The notes beneath the pieces are model-generated. The model saw only the letters and a list, made by a program, of their open reading frames with translations, did not search any database and had not been told where the DNA came from. A DNA stretch of 64,000 bases from JAEUJM01 sp964635055. GTDB taxonomy: Bacteria; Actinomycetota; Acidimicrobiia; Acidimicrobiales; DATDAH01. Every line of letters begins with the position of its first letter. Positions within the stretch are counted from its first letter, which is position 1. The position numbers and the translations under genes are program-made. The DNA lies in NCBI GenBank assembly GCA_964635055.1, contig CAZWMT010000007.1, positions 95,182 to 159,181 on the forward strand. Direction: 5' to 3'. Of the stretch, positions 34,371-42,700 are shown piece by piece.

Positions 34371-37271
34371 ATGGGCGTCGAGCACCCCCCTCCCTTCGGG
34401 AACCGCTGGCGGTCGCGCTGGATCTGGTTCGAGCGGCCGGCCATCCGCCTGACCACCCTCACCCGCCCCGAGCGGGTCGTCGACGGCGACCGGGTCGGCC
34501 TGTTCCGGCGCCGCTTCGAGCTCACCTCGGTGCCCGGCGCCGCGCCCGGTCGCATCTGGACCGACGGCCGCCACCTGGTACGGGTGAACGGCGTCGAGGT
34601 GGCCCGCGGGCCGGTCCGGGCCGACCCCCGCCGTGCCCGCTACGACACCTTCGACCTGGCCCCCCACCTGCATGCCGGCGCCAACGTGATCACCATCACC
34701 GCCGTCCACTTCGCCCAGCAGACATCGTGGTGGACGCCCGTGCCGCCGTCGTACAGCCTCGGCGCCGGCAGCCTGGCCGTGGAGGCCTGGCTGGGTGATG
34801 GCCTCGTGGCCGACGCCGACCACCCTGCGGCCGACCGCGACGCCGGGGACGAGTGGCTCGTGGGCGACGCCTCCTGGCGCACCCTGGCCGGCGAGGCGTG
34901 GACACCCGTGCCCGTCCCCGGCGACGTCGCCTGCCTGCCCCTCGAGTGGTTCGACGCCCGGGCGCTGCCCGCCGACTGGGAGGGCCCCGACTTCGACGAC
35001 GCCGCGTGGACGCCGGCGCTCGAGATCCAGCCCGTCCACACCGGCACCCACGGCGACCCCCACCCGCCCAGCGAGCCGTTCGGCCTGCTGCGCCCGCCGG
35101 TGCGCGCCGGCGCCGGCGCCGGTCCCCCGGTCCCCCACCGCGCCACCCTCGTGGGCCGGCTGCCGATTCCGTTCGCGGCGGCCCTCGACTCGGGTGACGG
35201 GGACGCCGAGGGCCACGAGGGCCACGAGGGCCACGAGGGCCACGAGGGCCACGAGGGCACCGGAACGGACCGGGACAGCGGCGTGCAACCGGGCGCCCGG
35301 GTGGACCGGGACTCCGGCCTGGAGACCCAAGGCCCGGGCGATGGTGGGGACGACGAGATCGACGCGCCGGATGCCGGCGTGGATCGGGACCGCGCCGTGG
35401 ACCCGGGCGCCAGCGTGGATCGGGACCGCGCCGTGGACCCGGGCGCCGGCGTGGACCCGAGCCCCGGCGTGGCCGACGACGCCGGAGTCGACCGGGGCCC
35501 CGGGGTCGACCGGGACGGCCTCGCCCTCGACCCGGTCGACCAGGTGCTGGCCGACGAGCAGCGGGCCCGACCCCTCGTTGGCGCCGAGCTCGAGCGTCAC
35601 CACTCTCGAGGACCGGCGACCCCCGACGCCGGTGCGCTGCTGCGGTTCGACCTCGGCCACGTCGCCGCCGGCACCGTGGTGCTCGAGATCGGGGGCGCCG
35701 CCGCCGGCACCGTCATCGACCTGGCCGCCGCCGACCAGGTCGACGGCGACGGCCGCCTCGCTCCCCTGGGCCAGCACGCCGGCCTGCGCTACGTCTGCCG
35801 GGGCGGCGGCGCCGAGCGCTTCGAGTCGCGCGACGTCATCGGCGCCCGTCACCTCCACCTCGCCGTGCGCCCGCCCGCCGCCGCCGACGCCACCGGCGTC
35901 GACCCCGGCACGACCGTCTCCCCCGGCGGGATCGACCGCCCCACCGTCGGTCCCGGCGCCGTGACGGTGCGCCTCTCGGTCAACGAGCGCCTGCGCCCGC
36001 GCCCCACCGGTGCTGCCTTCGCCTGCAGCGACCCCGCCCTCGAGCGCATCCACGCCATCGGCCTGCGCACGGTCGACCTCTGCGCCCACGACGCCTACGT
36101 CGACTGCCCCACCCGCGAGCAGCGGGCGTGGACGGGCGACTCGGTGGTCCACCAGATGGTCGACCTCGTGGCCAACCCCGACTGGTCGCTGGCCCGTTGG
36201 CACCCCGTCCTGGCGGCCAGCCCCCGCAACGACGGCCTCGTGCCCATGACCGCGGCCGCCGACTTCACCTACGAGGACCGCACGATCCTCCCCGACTGGT
36301 CGCTGCACTGGGTGCGCTCGGTGCACAACCTCTGGCGGTACACCGGCGACCGCGAGACCGTGGCCGAGCTGCTGCCGGTAGCCGAGCGCACGCTGCGGTG
36401 GTTCGAGCCCTACCAGGGTGCCGACGGCCTGCTCGACGGCGTCACCGGCTGGACCCTCGTCGACTGGGCCAGCCTCTACAGCTCCGGCTGCTCGTCGGCC
36501 ATCAACGCCCTGTGGGCCCGGGCCTTGGAGGATCTCGCCGCCATAGCCGACGGGGTCGGCAACGCCGCCACCGCCGACTGGGCCCGCGCCCGCTACGGCG
36601 AGGTGGCGGCCGCCTTCGACGCCTTCTGGGACGACGGCCGGGGCGTGTACGTCGACCACGTCGTCGACGGCCAGCAGGCTCCCGTGGCCGCCCAACACGG
36701 CGGCGCGGCGGCCCTCGCCGCCGGCCTCGTCCCCACCGACCGCACCGAGCGGGTCATCGCCCGCCTCACCGACCGCACCCGCCTCCTGCGCCACTCGTGG
36801 GTGATGGACACCGCCACCGTCGAGCGGGCCAACGACGGCCAGATCTACCTCGCCCTCGGCTACCCCGAGCCCGACTGGGACGTCCACGAGCAGATGGTCG
36901 AGTGCGAGCCCTTCTTCCGCTACGTGCTGCACGACGGCATCGCGCGTGCGGGCCGGGCCGACCTCATCGCCGGCCTGTGCCGGGACTGGCAGGTGTTCAT
37001 CGACGCCGGCGAGACCAGCTGGCCCGAGAACTGGAACGGCGGCACCCGCTGCCACGGCTGGTCGTCGACGCCCACCCGCGACCTCATCGTGCACGTGCTC
37101 GGCATCACGCCCGCCGAGCCCGGCTACGCCGCGGTCCGGGTGGTGCCCGCGCTCGGCGGCCTCGACTGGGCCCGCGCCACGGTCCCGACGCCCCACGGCA
37201 ACGTCTCGGTCGAGGCCCACGCCGACGGCACCCTCGAGATCGACAGCCCCGTCCCCGTCGTCCGCGGCTGA
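34371..37271 (+). CDS. GH78 alpha-L-rhamnosidase with repetitive insert
   Basis: The product is 966 aa. The N-terminal beta-sandwich (FRRRFELTSVPGAAPGRIWT, VNGVEVARGPVRADPRR) is followed by GH78 domains. YVDCPTREQRAWTGDS carries the catalytic acid Asp/Glu region, and SWPENWNGGTRCHGWSSTP is the end of the (alpha/alpha)6 barrel. No signal peptide, so the enzyme is intracellular. Between residues about 280 and 400 lies a low-complexity insert (five HEG triplets, then VDRDRAVDPGA-type repeats) not expected in the family. The frame is maintained throughout. It trims rhamnose from glycosides. Confidence 0.92.
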   Translation: MGVEHPPPFGNRWRSRWIWFERPAIRLTTLTRPERVVDGDRVGLFRRRFELTSVPGAAPGRIWTDGRHLVRVNGVEVARGPVRADPRRARYDTFDLAPHLHAGANVITITAVHFAQQTSWWTPVPPSYSLGAGSLAVEAWLGDGLVADADHPAADRDAGDEWLVGDASWRTLAGEAWTPVPVPGDVACLPLEWFDARALPADWEGPDFDDAAWTPALEIQPVHTGTHGDPHPPSEPFGLLRPPVRAGAGAGPPVPHRATLVGRLPIPFAAALDSGDGDAEGHEGHEGHEGHEGHEGTGTDRDSGVQPGARVDRDSGLETQGPGDGGDDEIDAPDAGVDRDRAVDPGASVDRDRAVDPGAGVDPSPGVADDAGVDRGPGVDRDGLALDPVDQVLADEQRARPLVGAELERHHSRGPATPDAGALLRFDLGHVAAGTVVLEIGGAAAGTVIDLAAADQVDGDGRLAPLGQHAGLRYVCRGGGAERFESRDVIGARHLHLAVRPPAAADATGVDPGTTVSPGGIDRPTVGPGAVTVRLSVNERLRPRPTGAAFACSDPALERIHAIGLRTVDLCAHDAYVDCPTREQRAWTGDSVVHQMVDLVANPDWSLARWHPVLAASPRNDGLVPMTAAADFTYEDRTILPDWSLHWVRSVHNLWRYTGDRETVAELLPVAERTLRWFEPYQGADGLLDGVTGWTLVDWASLYSSGCSSAINALWARALEDLAAIADGVGNAATADWARARYGEVAAAFDAFWDDGRGVYVDHVVDGQQAPVAAQHGGAAALAAGLVPTDRTERVIARLTDRTRLLRHSWVMDTATVERANDGQIYLALGYPEPDWDVHEQMVECEPFFRYVLHDGIARAGRADLIAGLCRDWQVFIDAGETSWPENWNGGTRCHGWSSTPTRDLIVHVLGITPAEPGYAAVRVVPALGGLDWARATVPTPHGNVSVEAHADGTLEIDSPVPVVRG
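35208..35256 (+). repeat. 9-bp coding microsatellite (ggccacgag x5)
   Basis: Five tandem gagggccac units encode Gly-His-Glu repeats inside the rhamnosidase gene. Unit length keeps the frame. Confidence 0.9.
35286..35545 (+). repeat. Imperfect coding repeats rich in Asp/Pro/Gly
   Basis: Two close copies of a 36-bp unit (gtggatcgggaccgcgccg, then tggacccgggcgcc) at 35379-35450 are flanked by weaker ones reading GxxVDRDxG. They form a disordered linker inside the rhamnosidase. Confidence 0.75.
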
Positions 37272-37345
37272 TTCTGAGCCCCGCGCCGGCCGGCCTGATG
37301 CACCCCGGCGAGCGCTCCGCCCTCGGGTGCGCTGCGCGAACCACC

Positions 37346-37444
37346 GGCCACTGAGGCACGAACCACGGCGTCACCGCCGCCTCGATCTCCGTGATCGTGG
37401 CGTGAACGACCGTGTCGTCGGCCGCTGAGACACAAACCACAGCG
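37346..37444. repeat. Pair of 25-bp direct repeats upstream of MFS gene
   Basis: 37346-37370 and 37420-37444 match at 21 of 25 positions (core CACTGAG/GAACCACGGCG against CGCTGAG/AAACCACAGCG). They are 74 bp apart and end 33 bp before the MFS start, so they could be regulator sites. Confidence 0.45.
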
Positions 37445-37476
37445 CCGCCGCCGTCCCCACCCGCCAGGATGGAGCC

Positions 37477-38694
37477 ATGAGCAGCGCCGACGCGGCCACG
37501 GCCGCGCCTCCCGACACGCCGCCGGCGCCCTCGCTGCTGCCCTACCAGCTGCTGTTCGCCCTGGGATCGGCGTCGATCAGCGCGGTCATCGCCCTGCTGG
37601 GCGAGCTGCGCGGCACCGTGGGCATGAGCGACGTCGGCGCCGGCGTCGTGGTCATGTCGGGCTTCGTCGCGGCGCTGATCGCGCTGGTCACCCTCGCCCC
37701 CCTCGCCGACCGCGGCCACGGACCACGCATGATCCTGACCGGCCTCCTCCTGGGCACCGCCGGCCTGCTGCTCATGGCGCTGGCGCCGAGCACCGCCGTG
37801 TTCGTCCTCGGTCGGGCCGTCACCGGCTTCGGCGAGGGCATGATCCTGCCGGGCGTGCGCCGGGTCGCGGCGGTGATCGACCCCGGCAAGGTCGGCGAGA
37901 ACCTCGGCCGCCTCATGGTCGGCGAGGTGGTCGGCATGGTCATCGGCCCGGTCATCGCCGGCGCCCTGGCCGCGGCCGGCTCAGTGCGCACGCCGCTGCT
38001 CTTCTTCGCCGTGGCCCACCTGTGCTTCCTGCCGCTGGCCCTCCGCCTGCCTGCCGACCCCGGCGAGAAGTCCCACGAGCGCCGGTCCGGCTTCGCCCTG
38101 CTGCGCCGCCGCGCCTTCACCGGCAGCCTCGTCATCATCGGCGGCTACCTGATGCTGCTCGGCGCCATCGAGGCGGTCATCCCGTTGCAGCTTTCCGACG
38201 AGGGCGTCGGCACCTTCGGCATCGGCCTCACCTTCGCCGCCTTCGCCATCCCCCTCGCCGCCGTCAGCCGCATCGGTGGTCGCACCGCCGACCGTCTGGG
38301 CAACCTGCGCATGACCGTGATCGGCCTCGCCGTCATCGCCGTGCTCACCCCGTCGCTGGCCTTCACCGACGGGCTCGTCCCGGTGATGGTGCTGTTCGCC
38401 CTCTACGGCCTGTCCGACGGCTTCGCCTTCACCGCCGCCCAGTCGCTGGTGTCGTCGAGCGTGCCCGAGGACCGCCAGGCCGCGGCCCTCGGATTGTCCG
38501 GCGCGGTTGAGGTCGGCGGGGCCGGCCTGGCCGCCCTGCCGGCGGCCGCGGTCTACGCCGGCTTCGGCGAGACCGTGCTCTGGTTCGGGGTCACCGCGGT
38601 CATGGTGGCGATGGTCGCCGGCGGTGCCTGGCTCGTCCGCAGCGGCCGTACCCGACAGACCACCGGCGCCCCGGTGGTGGCCGCCCCCGCCTGA
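37477..38694 (+). CDS. MFS transporter
   Basis: The product is 405 aa with about twelve hydrophobic helices. After TM2, PLADRGHGPRM is the A-like loop motif of major facilitator proteins. RAVTGFGEGMILPGVRR is helix 4-5 and GGRTADRLGNLRM the matching loop in the second half. The profile fits drug/metabolite efflux permeases of the DHA1 type. Substrate cannot be told. It follows a direct-repeat pair that may regulate it and has no operon partner. Confidence 0.88.
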   Translation: MSSADAATAAPPDTPPAPSLLPYQLLFALGSASISAVIALLGELRGTVGMSDVGAGVVVMSGFVAALIALVTLAPLADRGHGPRMILTGLLLGTAGLLLMALAPSTAVFVLGRAVTGFGEGMILPGVRRVAAVIDPGKVGENLGRLMVGEVVGMVIGPVIAGALAAAGSVRTPLLFFAVAHLCFLPLALRLPADPGEKSHERRSGFALLRRRAFTGSLVIIGGYLMLLGAIEAVIPLQLSDEGVGTFGIGLTFAAFAIPLAAVSRIGGRTADRLGNLRMTVIGLAVIAVLTPSLAFTDGLVPVMVLFALYGLSDGFAFTAAQSLVSSSVPEDRQAAALGLSGAVEVGGAGLAALPAAAVYAGFGETVLWFGVTAVMVAMVAGGAWLVRSGRTRQTTGAPVVAAPA

Positions 38695-38885
38695 CGCTCC
38701 GGCGGCGCACTGCGAGGCGCGCGACGGCGGGCCCGGGGCGGCAGGCGCTTGCGAGTTCGCGCGAGCGGACGCTGCAGCAGAAGGCCCTCCATCCGGCGCG
38801 CCGATGGCGGGGTCCCGCCCGCCGGCAGACCCCCGAGCTTGACTTCGAGATCATCGAGGCGACGCAGCACACCCCGACCCTCAGC

Positions 38886-38916
38886 CCGAAAACGCTCCGC
38901 TGCGGAACGTTTTCGG
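38886..38916. repeat. 31-bp palindrome (CCGAAAACG...CGTTTTCGG)
   Basis: CCGAAAACGCTCCGC and GCGGAACGTTTTCGG flank one T with a single mismatch. The inner CGCTCCGC-T-GCGGAACG recurs with small changes at 20959-20975, 15282-15296 and 12237-12252. Confidence 0.7.
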
Positions 38917-38929
38917 GAAGACTGCTCGG

Positions 38930-39124
38930 GTGCGGCTGCTGAACTGGAACGTCTAGTTCGCGCCGCCGGGAAGGACTCGAGCGGCGGCGATCGCCGGCGT
39001 GATCGACCACGTCGCCATCGGACCCGAGCTGAGCGCCCACGAGGTCACAGGAATCAGCCGGTTGGTCGACGGTAAGCACGTGAGCGACCACACCGGCGTC
39101 GTCGTGCGCCTTGCGGCGGCCTGA
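38930..39124 (+). pseudogene. EEP-family nuclease relic, internally deleted
   Basis: GTG 38930 opens VRLLNWNV, then a TAG at 38954. In the same frame the sequence resumes and, after about 15 codons, gives VIDHVAIGPELS and KHVSDHTGVVVRLAAA with its stop at 39122-39124. These are the first strand and the last catalytic motifs (Asn-His, Asp-His) of an endonuclease/exonuclease/phosphatase protein. The roughly 170 residues between are gone. Confidence 0.7.
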
Positions 39125-39296
39125 ATCCTGGCGAGGTATGGCAGCTCACGTGCGCGAGACGCTCAACCCGAGAGTTGCCCTGCCTCTGGGGTCAGCATCT
39201 CTCTCACACGTCGCGGCTGGGCCGCGCCAGGCAGTCCCAGCTGCCTCGTGTGTGTGGTGGCCGCGGGGCGTAGCGTCGGGTCGTGAGGCACCAGCG

Positions 39297-39728
39297 GTGA
39301 GCTCGATCGACGACGGCCCGGACCACGACGGGACGGCGGTCCGTTCCGTGGGCCGGTGGCTGCTCGCCGGCGTGCTGTTGTTCGCGGGCGCCGCCCACCT
39401 CCTGTGGTCGCGTACCGAGTTCCAGGCGCAGGTGCCCGGCTGGGTGCCCCTCGACGCCGACGTGGTGGTGATCCTGTCGGGGATCGTCGAACTGGGTTTG
39501 GGCACGGCGCTGCTGGTGCTGCGCCGGCACCGGGCCCTCGTCGGGTGGGCCGTCGCCGCCTTCTTCGTCGCCATCTTCCCGGGCAACATCTCGCAGTTCG
39601 TCGACGGCGACGCCGCCTTCGGGCTCGACTCGGACCTGGCCCGTGGCGTGCGCCTGCTGTTCCAGCCCGTGCTGGTCGTGTGGGCGCTGTGGTGCACCGG
39701 CGCCTGGGCCGCGTGGCGGCGGCGCTGA
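39297..39728 (+). CDS. DoxX-like integral membrane protein
   Basis: GTG 39297 gives 143 aa; the frame upstream is non-coding. Four helices are visible: WLLAGVLLFAGAAHLLW, VVVILSGIVELGLGTALLVL, ALVGWAVAAFFVAIFPGNIS and LLFQPVLVVWALWCTGAW. EFQAQVPGWVPLDADV and FPGNISQF are typical of DoxX-like proteins. Function of this small group is unclear; DoxX relatives are tied to thiosulfate oxidation or redox defence. Confidence 0.8.
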   Translation: MSSIDDGPDHDGTAVRSVGRWLLAGVLLFAGAAHLLWSRTEFQAQVPGWVPLDADVVVILSGIVELGLGTALLVLRRHRALVGWAVAAFFVAIFPGNISQFVDGDAAFGLDSDLARGVRLLFQPVLVVWALWCTGAWAAWRRR

Positions 39729-39852
39729 GCCCGACCCGCCCCGAGCGTCGATTGGCGTGAGATCCTCGGCGCGGTGCGGTTCGCGTGGACGTCACCGCGA
39801 CATGGGGAATGGGAGACGCCTGGCCGGTCGTGGACGTCGTAGGGTCCCAGGG

Positions 39853-39966
39853 GTGACGTTCGAGTTCACGGCGCTGCTCTGGCTCTGGAAGGGCGAGGGC
39901 GGCTGGCACTTCCTCACCCTGCCGCCGGAGGTCGCCGACGTGATCGAGACGCCTGAGGCCCCATGA
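39853..39966 (+). pseudogene. Truncated DUF1905 gene (37 codons)
   Basis: GTG 39853 reads TFEFTALLWLWKGEGGWHFL and LPPEVADVIETPEAP, then stops. The first 30 residues match the intact DUF1905 protein at 24058-24357, but the remaining 60 are missing. The stop overlaps the next start as ATGA, so translation may run on into the SRPBCC gene. Confidence 0.7.
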
Positions 39967-40409
39967 GCGTCGACGTCAAGGCCGAGATCCTGATCCACCG
40001 GCCCGCCGAGGTCGTGGCCGCCTACGCCACGGACCCGTCCAACGCACCGGCCTGGTACACCAACATCGACTCGGTCGAGTGGAGGACCGACCCGCCGGCC
40101 ACGGACGGGTCGCGGGTGGCCTTCGTGGCCCACTTCCTCGGCCGGCGCCTCGAGTACACGTACGAGATGGCCGAGCTCGTGCCCGGCCGGCGCCTGGTCA
40201 TGCGCACGCAGGAAGGGCCGTTCCCGATGGAGACCACCTACACCTGGGCGCCCGTCGGCGAGGACTCGACCCGGATGACGCTGCGCAACCGCGGCGAGCC
40301 GTCGGGGTTCGCCAGGATCGCCCGGGTCGTGATGGAACCGGCGATGCGCCGGGCCAACGCCAAGGATCTCGCCGCCCTCAAGCGCATCCTCGAACACGAC
40401 GGTTCGTGA
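39963..40409 (+). CDS. SRPBCC-family (START-like) protein
   Basis: The product is 148 aa. KAEILIHRPAEVVAAYATDP is the first strand and helix of a polyketide-cyclase/Bet v 1-like fold. GSRVAFVAHFLGRRLEYTYE and MTLRNRGEPSGFARIAR continue the sheet, and MEPAMRRANAKDLAALKRIL is the long C-terminal helix. Such proteins bind hydrophobic ligands. It overlaps a truncated DUF1905 frame by ATGA, its only coupled neighbour. Confidence 0.88.
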   Translation: MSVDVKAEILIHRPAEVVAAYATDPSNAPAWYTNIDSVEWRTDPPATDGSRVAFVAHFLGRRLEYTYEMAELVPGRRLVMRTQEGPFPMETTYTWAPVGEDSTRMTLRNRGEPSGFARIARVVMEPAMRRANAKDLAALKRILEHDGS

Positions 40410-40432
40410 CCGGGCATCACGGCCGGGCGCCG

Positions 40433-41611
40433 CTACGAGGTCGAGGCGCCAGCGGCGCGGGCCGACCGGCGCTGCGCGGCCCGCATCGCCGCCGCCAGCT
40501 GTGAGGCCGAGTCGAGCGACGAGCTGACCAGCTCCTCCAGCGCCGCCTTGCTGGCGGCGACGCTCGGGCGAGTGGACGGACGGTCGCCGCGGACCGCATC
40601 CCCCGCGGTTGGCCCGGCGTCGTCGGGGCTCGGGCGCCACTCGGGGGCGTGGAGGTCGAGCCACGCCCCCGCGTCGGCCACCGCCCGCGCCGCCTTCGAC
40701 CAGTTGGCGCGGAACATGCCGAGGTCGAAGCTGCCGTCGCGCAGGCGGTTGGCCTCGCGGACGCCCTCGGGCGGCGCGTGGATGCCGCTCACCACACCCA
40801 CCTTGCTGAGGGCCCACAGCACGTAGAACGTGGGGTCCCACTCCCACCAGTAGAACCCGTTGCGGCACGACCGGGGGGCGTAGTGGTGGTTGTTGTGCCA
40901 GCCCTCGCCGAGGGTGAGCACGGCGATGAGGGCCGAGTTGCGGCTGGTGTCCTCGGTGGCGTAGCGGCGCCGCCCCATCACGTGGGCCAGCGAGTTCACG
41001 AAGAACACCGAGTGCCAGAGCAGGACCGTCGACACGAAGAACCCCAGCACGAGGCCCGACCAGCCGCCCACCAGCCCGCACACGACGGCCAGGCCCAGCG
41101 GGCCGATCCAGTCGAAGCGGTTGAGGAAGCGCAGCTCCGGGTACTCGGCGAAGTCGCGGATGCGGTCGGTCTTGGTCTCGTTGTACTTGTCGCAGAGGAT
41201 CCACCCGACGTGGCTCCACCAGAAGCCCTTCTGGGGCGAGTGGATGTCGCGCTCGGTGTCGGAGTAGCGGTGGTGGTCGCGGTGGTGCCCGGCCCACCAC
41301 AGCGGGCCCTTCTGGAGGGCCATGGTGCCGCCGAGCGCCATCAGGAACTGCGGCAGCCGCCGCATCGAGTACGTGCGGTGGGCGAAGTAGCGGTGGTAGC
41401 CGGCGGTGATGAAGAACATGCGGGCCCAGAAGGTCACGAGCAGCAGGCCCACCGCGGTGGCCGAGACCCCGGTCCACAGCAACAGCAGCGGCGAGGCGTG
41501 CACGAGCAGGAACGGCAGGGAGGACCGCCAGTTGACCCGCTCGTCGTCATCGCGGCGCATGGTCTCGAGTGGGGTGTCGAGGGTCGGTCGGTCGTCGATC
41601 AGGGCCGTCAC
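40433..41611 (-). CDS. Acyl-CoA/acyl-lipid Delta9-type desaturase
   Basis: GTG 41611 gives 392 aa. Three histidine boxes are present: GYHRYFAHRTY, HHRDHHRYSD and EGWHNNHHYAP, which bind the di-iron centre. Four hydrophobic helices place it in the membrane (SLPFLLVHASPLLLLW, VGLLLVTFWARMFFI and others). It introduces a cis double bond into saturated acyl chains. An 80-residue polar C-terminal tail is extra to the core. A perfect 20-bp palindrome begins 9 bp upstream of the start and overlaps the ribosome site, pointing to repression by a TetR-like regulator not encoded nearby. Confidence 0.93.
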   Translation of the reverse strand: MTALIDDRPTLDTPLETMRRDDDERVNWRSSLPFLLVHASPLLLLWTGVSATAVGLLLVTFWARMFFITAGYHRYFAHRTYSMRRLPQFLMALGGTMALQKGPLWWAGHHRDHHRYSDTERDIHSPQKGFWWSHVGWILCDKYNETKTDRIRDFAEYPELRFLNRFDWIGPLGLAVVCGLVGGWSGLVLGFFVSTVLLWHSVFFVNSLAHVMGRRRYATEDTSRNSALIAVLTLGEGWHNNHHYAPRSCRNGFYWWEWDPTFYVLWALSKVGVVSGIHAPPEGVREANRLRDGSFDLGMFRANWSKAARAVADAGAWLDLHAPEWRPSPDDAGPTAGDAVRGDRPSTRPSVAASKAALEELVSSSLDSASQLAAAMRAAQRRSARAAGASTS

Positions 41612-41619
41612 CCGTACAG

Positions 41620-41639
41620 CCTACCTACCGGTAGGTAGG
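41620..41639. promoter_or_regulatory. Perfect 20-bp palindrome at desaturase start
   Basis: CCTACCTACCGGTAGGTAGG equals its own reverse complement. It sits in the 43-bp gap between the hydrolase stop (41655) and the desaturase GTG (41611). TACCGGTA-centred palindromes are typical TetR-family operators. On the minus strand GGTAGG could also be the ribosome site. Confidence 0.75.
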
Positions 41640-41654
41640 GAGCGGCGCCTGGGC

Positions 41655-42599
41655 TCAGGGTGCCAGCTGCACCGGTGCCGGGAAGGCCACGCCGTCGCTC
41701 CAGCGGCCCATGTCGAACGACACCGCGGCGGCGCTGGCGATGTTCGCATCGAGGGCGGCGAAGTAGTACCGGTAGTCCAGGGTGTTGGCCGGCGTGAGCG
41801 GCGCCACGTGGTCGGCCTTGACCTTGGTCCAGGTGCGCAGGCTGGAGGTCGCCCGGTAGACGACCCGGTTGGCCGCCGACGTCAGCAGGCCGTAGAGCTG
41901 CAGCGACTCGCTCTGTGGCGCCAGGTTGTCCTTGTCGCCGGTGAGGATGACCGACCGGGCCCTCGTCGCCGGCGCGGTCGCGGCCACGTTGATGGGCGTG
42001 ATGTTGACGAACGACGGGATCGAGTCGGTCGTGATGGCCGGGTTGGCGAAGGTGGCGCTCACCGGCGCCACGCCGCCGCGCGCGGTCCAGGCCGCAGCCA
42101 GCAGACCGCCGAGTGAGTGGCCGAAGAGGTGCACCTTGGTGCGGTCGGCCGCGGCCCCGATGCGGCTCAGGGCCACGTTGGTCGAGGCGATGGCACGGCG
42201 GAGCATCAGGTTCTGGTCGTTGTCGGAGAACAGGTTGAGCCCGCCCTTGTTGTACTGCGGGAAGATCACGATCAGCCCCTGACGCGCGAGGTGGGCGATG
42301 TGGTGCGCGTACGAGCTCGGGTTGTTGGCCGAGAAGCCGTGGAGGTAGACCACCACGGGCGCCGTCGAGCCGCCTCGGAGCACGTTGGGCACGTACCACG
42401 TGACCGCGGTGCCGTCCGCGGTCGAGCCCGCGCTGGCGGTCGCCCAGCTCGTGGCCACATAGCCCTGCGCGGACCCGTAGCCCGTCGCGGGCTGACCGGG
42501 CGGCGTCGGCCCGATCGCCTGCGCCGGGGTGGCCGTCGCCACCAGGCCACCCATGAGGGCGAGGACGCCCACCACCACCGACACCACTCTCGTTCGCAT
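41655..42599 (-). CDS. Secreted alpha/beta hydrolase
   Basis: ATG 42599 gives 314 aa and starts with a signal peptide ending near TATPAQA. VVVYLHGFSANNPSSYAHH holds the oxyanion loop and HLFGHSLGGLLAAAW the nucleophile Ser elbow. SVILTGDKDNLAP and KADHVAPL supply likely Asp and His. The pattern suits the chlorophyllase/cutinase-like group of exported esterases. The frame upstream of 42599 is not needed. It precedes the desaturase on the same strand, but the palindrome between them suggests separate control. Confidence 0.85.
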   Translation of the reverse strand: MRTRVVSVVVGVLALMGGLVATATPAQAIGPTPPGQPATGYGSAQGYVATSWATASAGSTADGTAVTWYVPNVLRGGSTAPVVVYLHGFSANNPSSYAHHIAHLARQGLIVIFPQYNKGGLNLFSDNDQNLMLRRAIASTNVALSRIGAAADRTKVHLFGHSLGGLLAAAWTARGGVAPVSATFANPAITTDSIPSFVNITPINVAATAPATRARSVILTGDKDNLAPQSESLQLYGLLTSAANRVVYRATSSLRTWTKVKADHVAPLTPANTLDYRYYFAALDANIASAAAVSFDMGRWSDGVAFPAPVQLAP

Positions 42600-42700
42600 T
42601 CCTGCCCCCTCGCCCGTCGGCGCTCGTGTCCGGTCAGAGGTTAACACCGTTCACCCACGCTCGTGAAGGCCCCGGGGACCGCGGCGGCCATGCCGCACGG

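Larger units (their letters stand above)
38695..39296. other. 602-bp spacer with palindrome and gene relic
   Basis: Apart from the palindrome at 38886-38916 and the nuclease relic at 38930-39124 nothing is identifiable. Frames crossing it lack motifs. Confidence 0.6.

Noticed and set aside
34356..37220. 954-codon minus-strand open frame
   Set aside because: Fully antisense to the GH78 rhamnosidase, which has clear catalytic motifs; the antisense protein is Gly/Val/Asp-rich with no domain.
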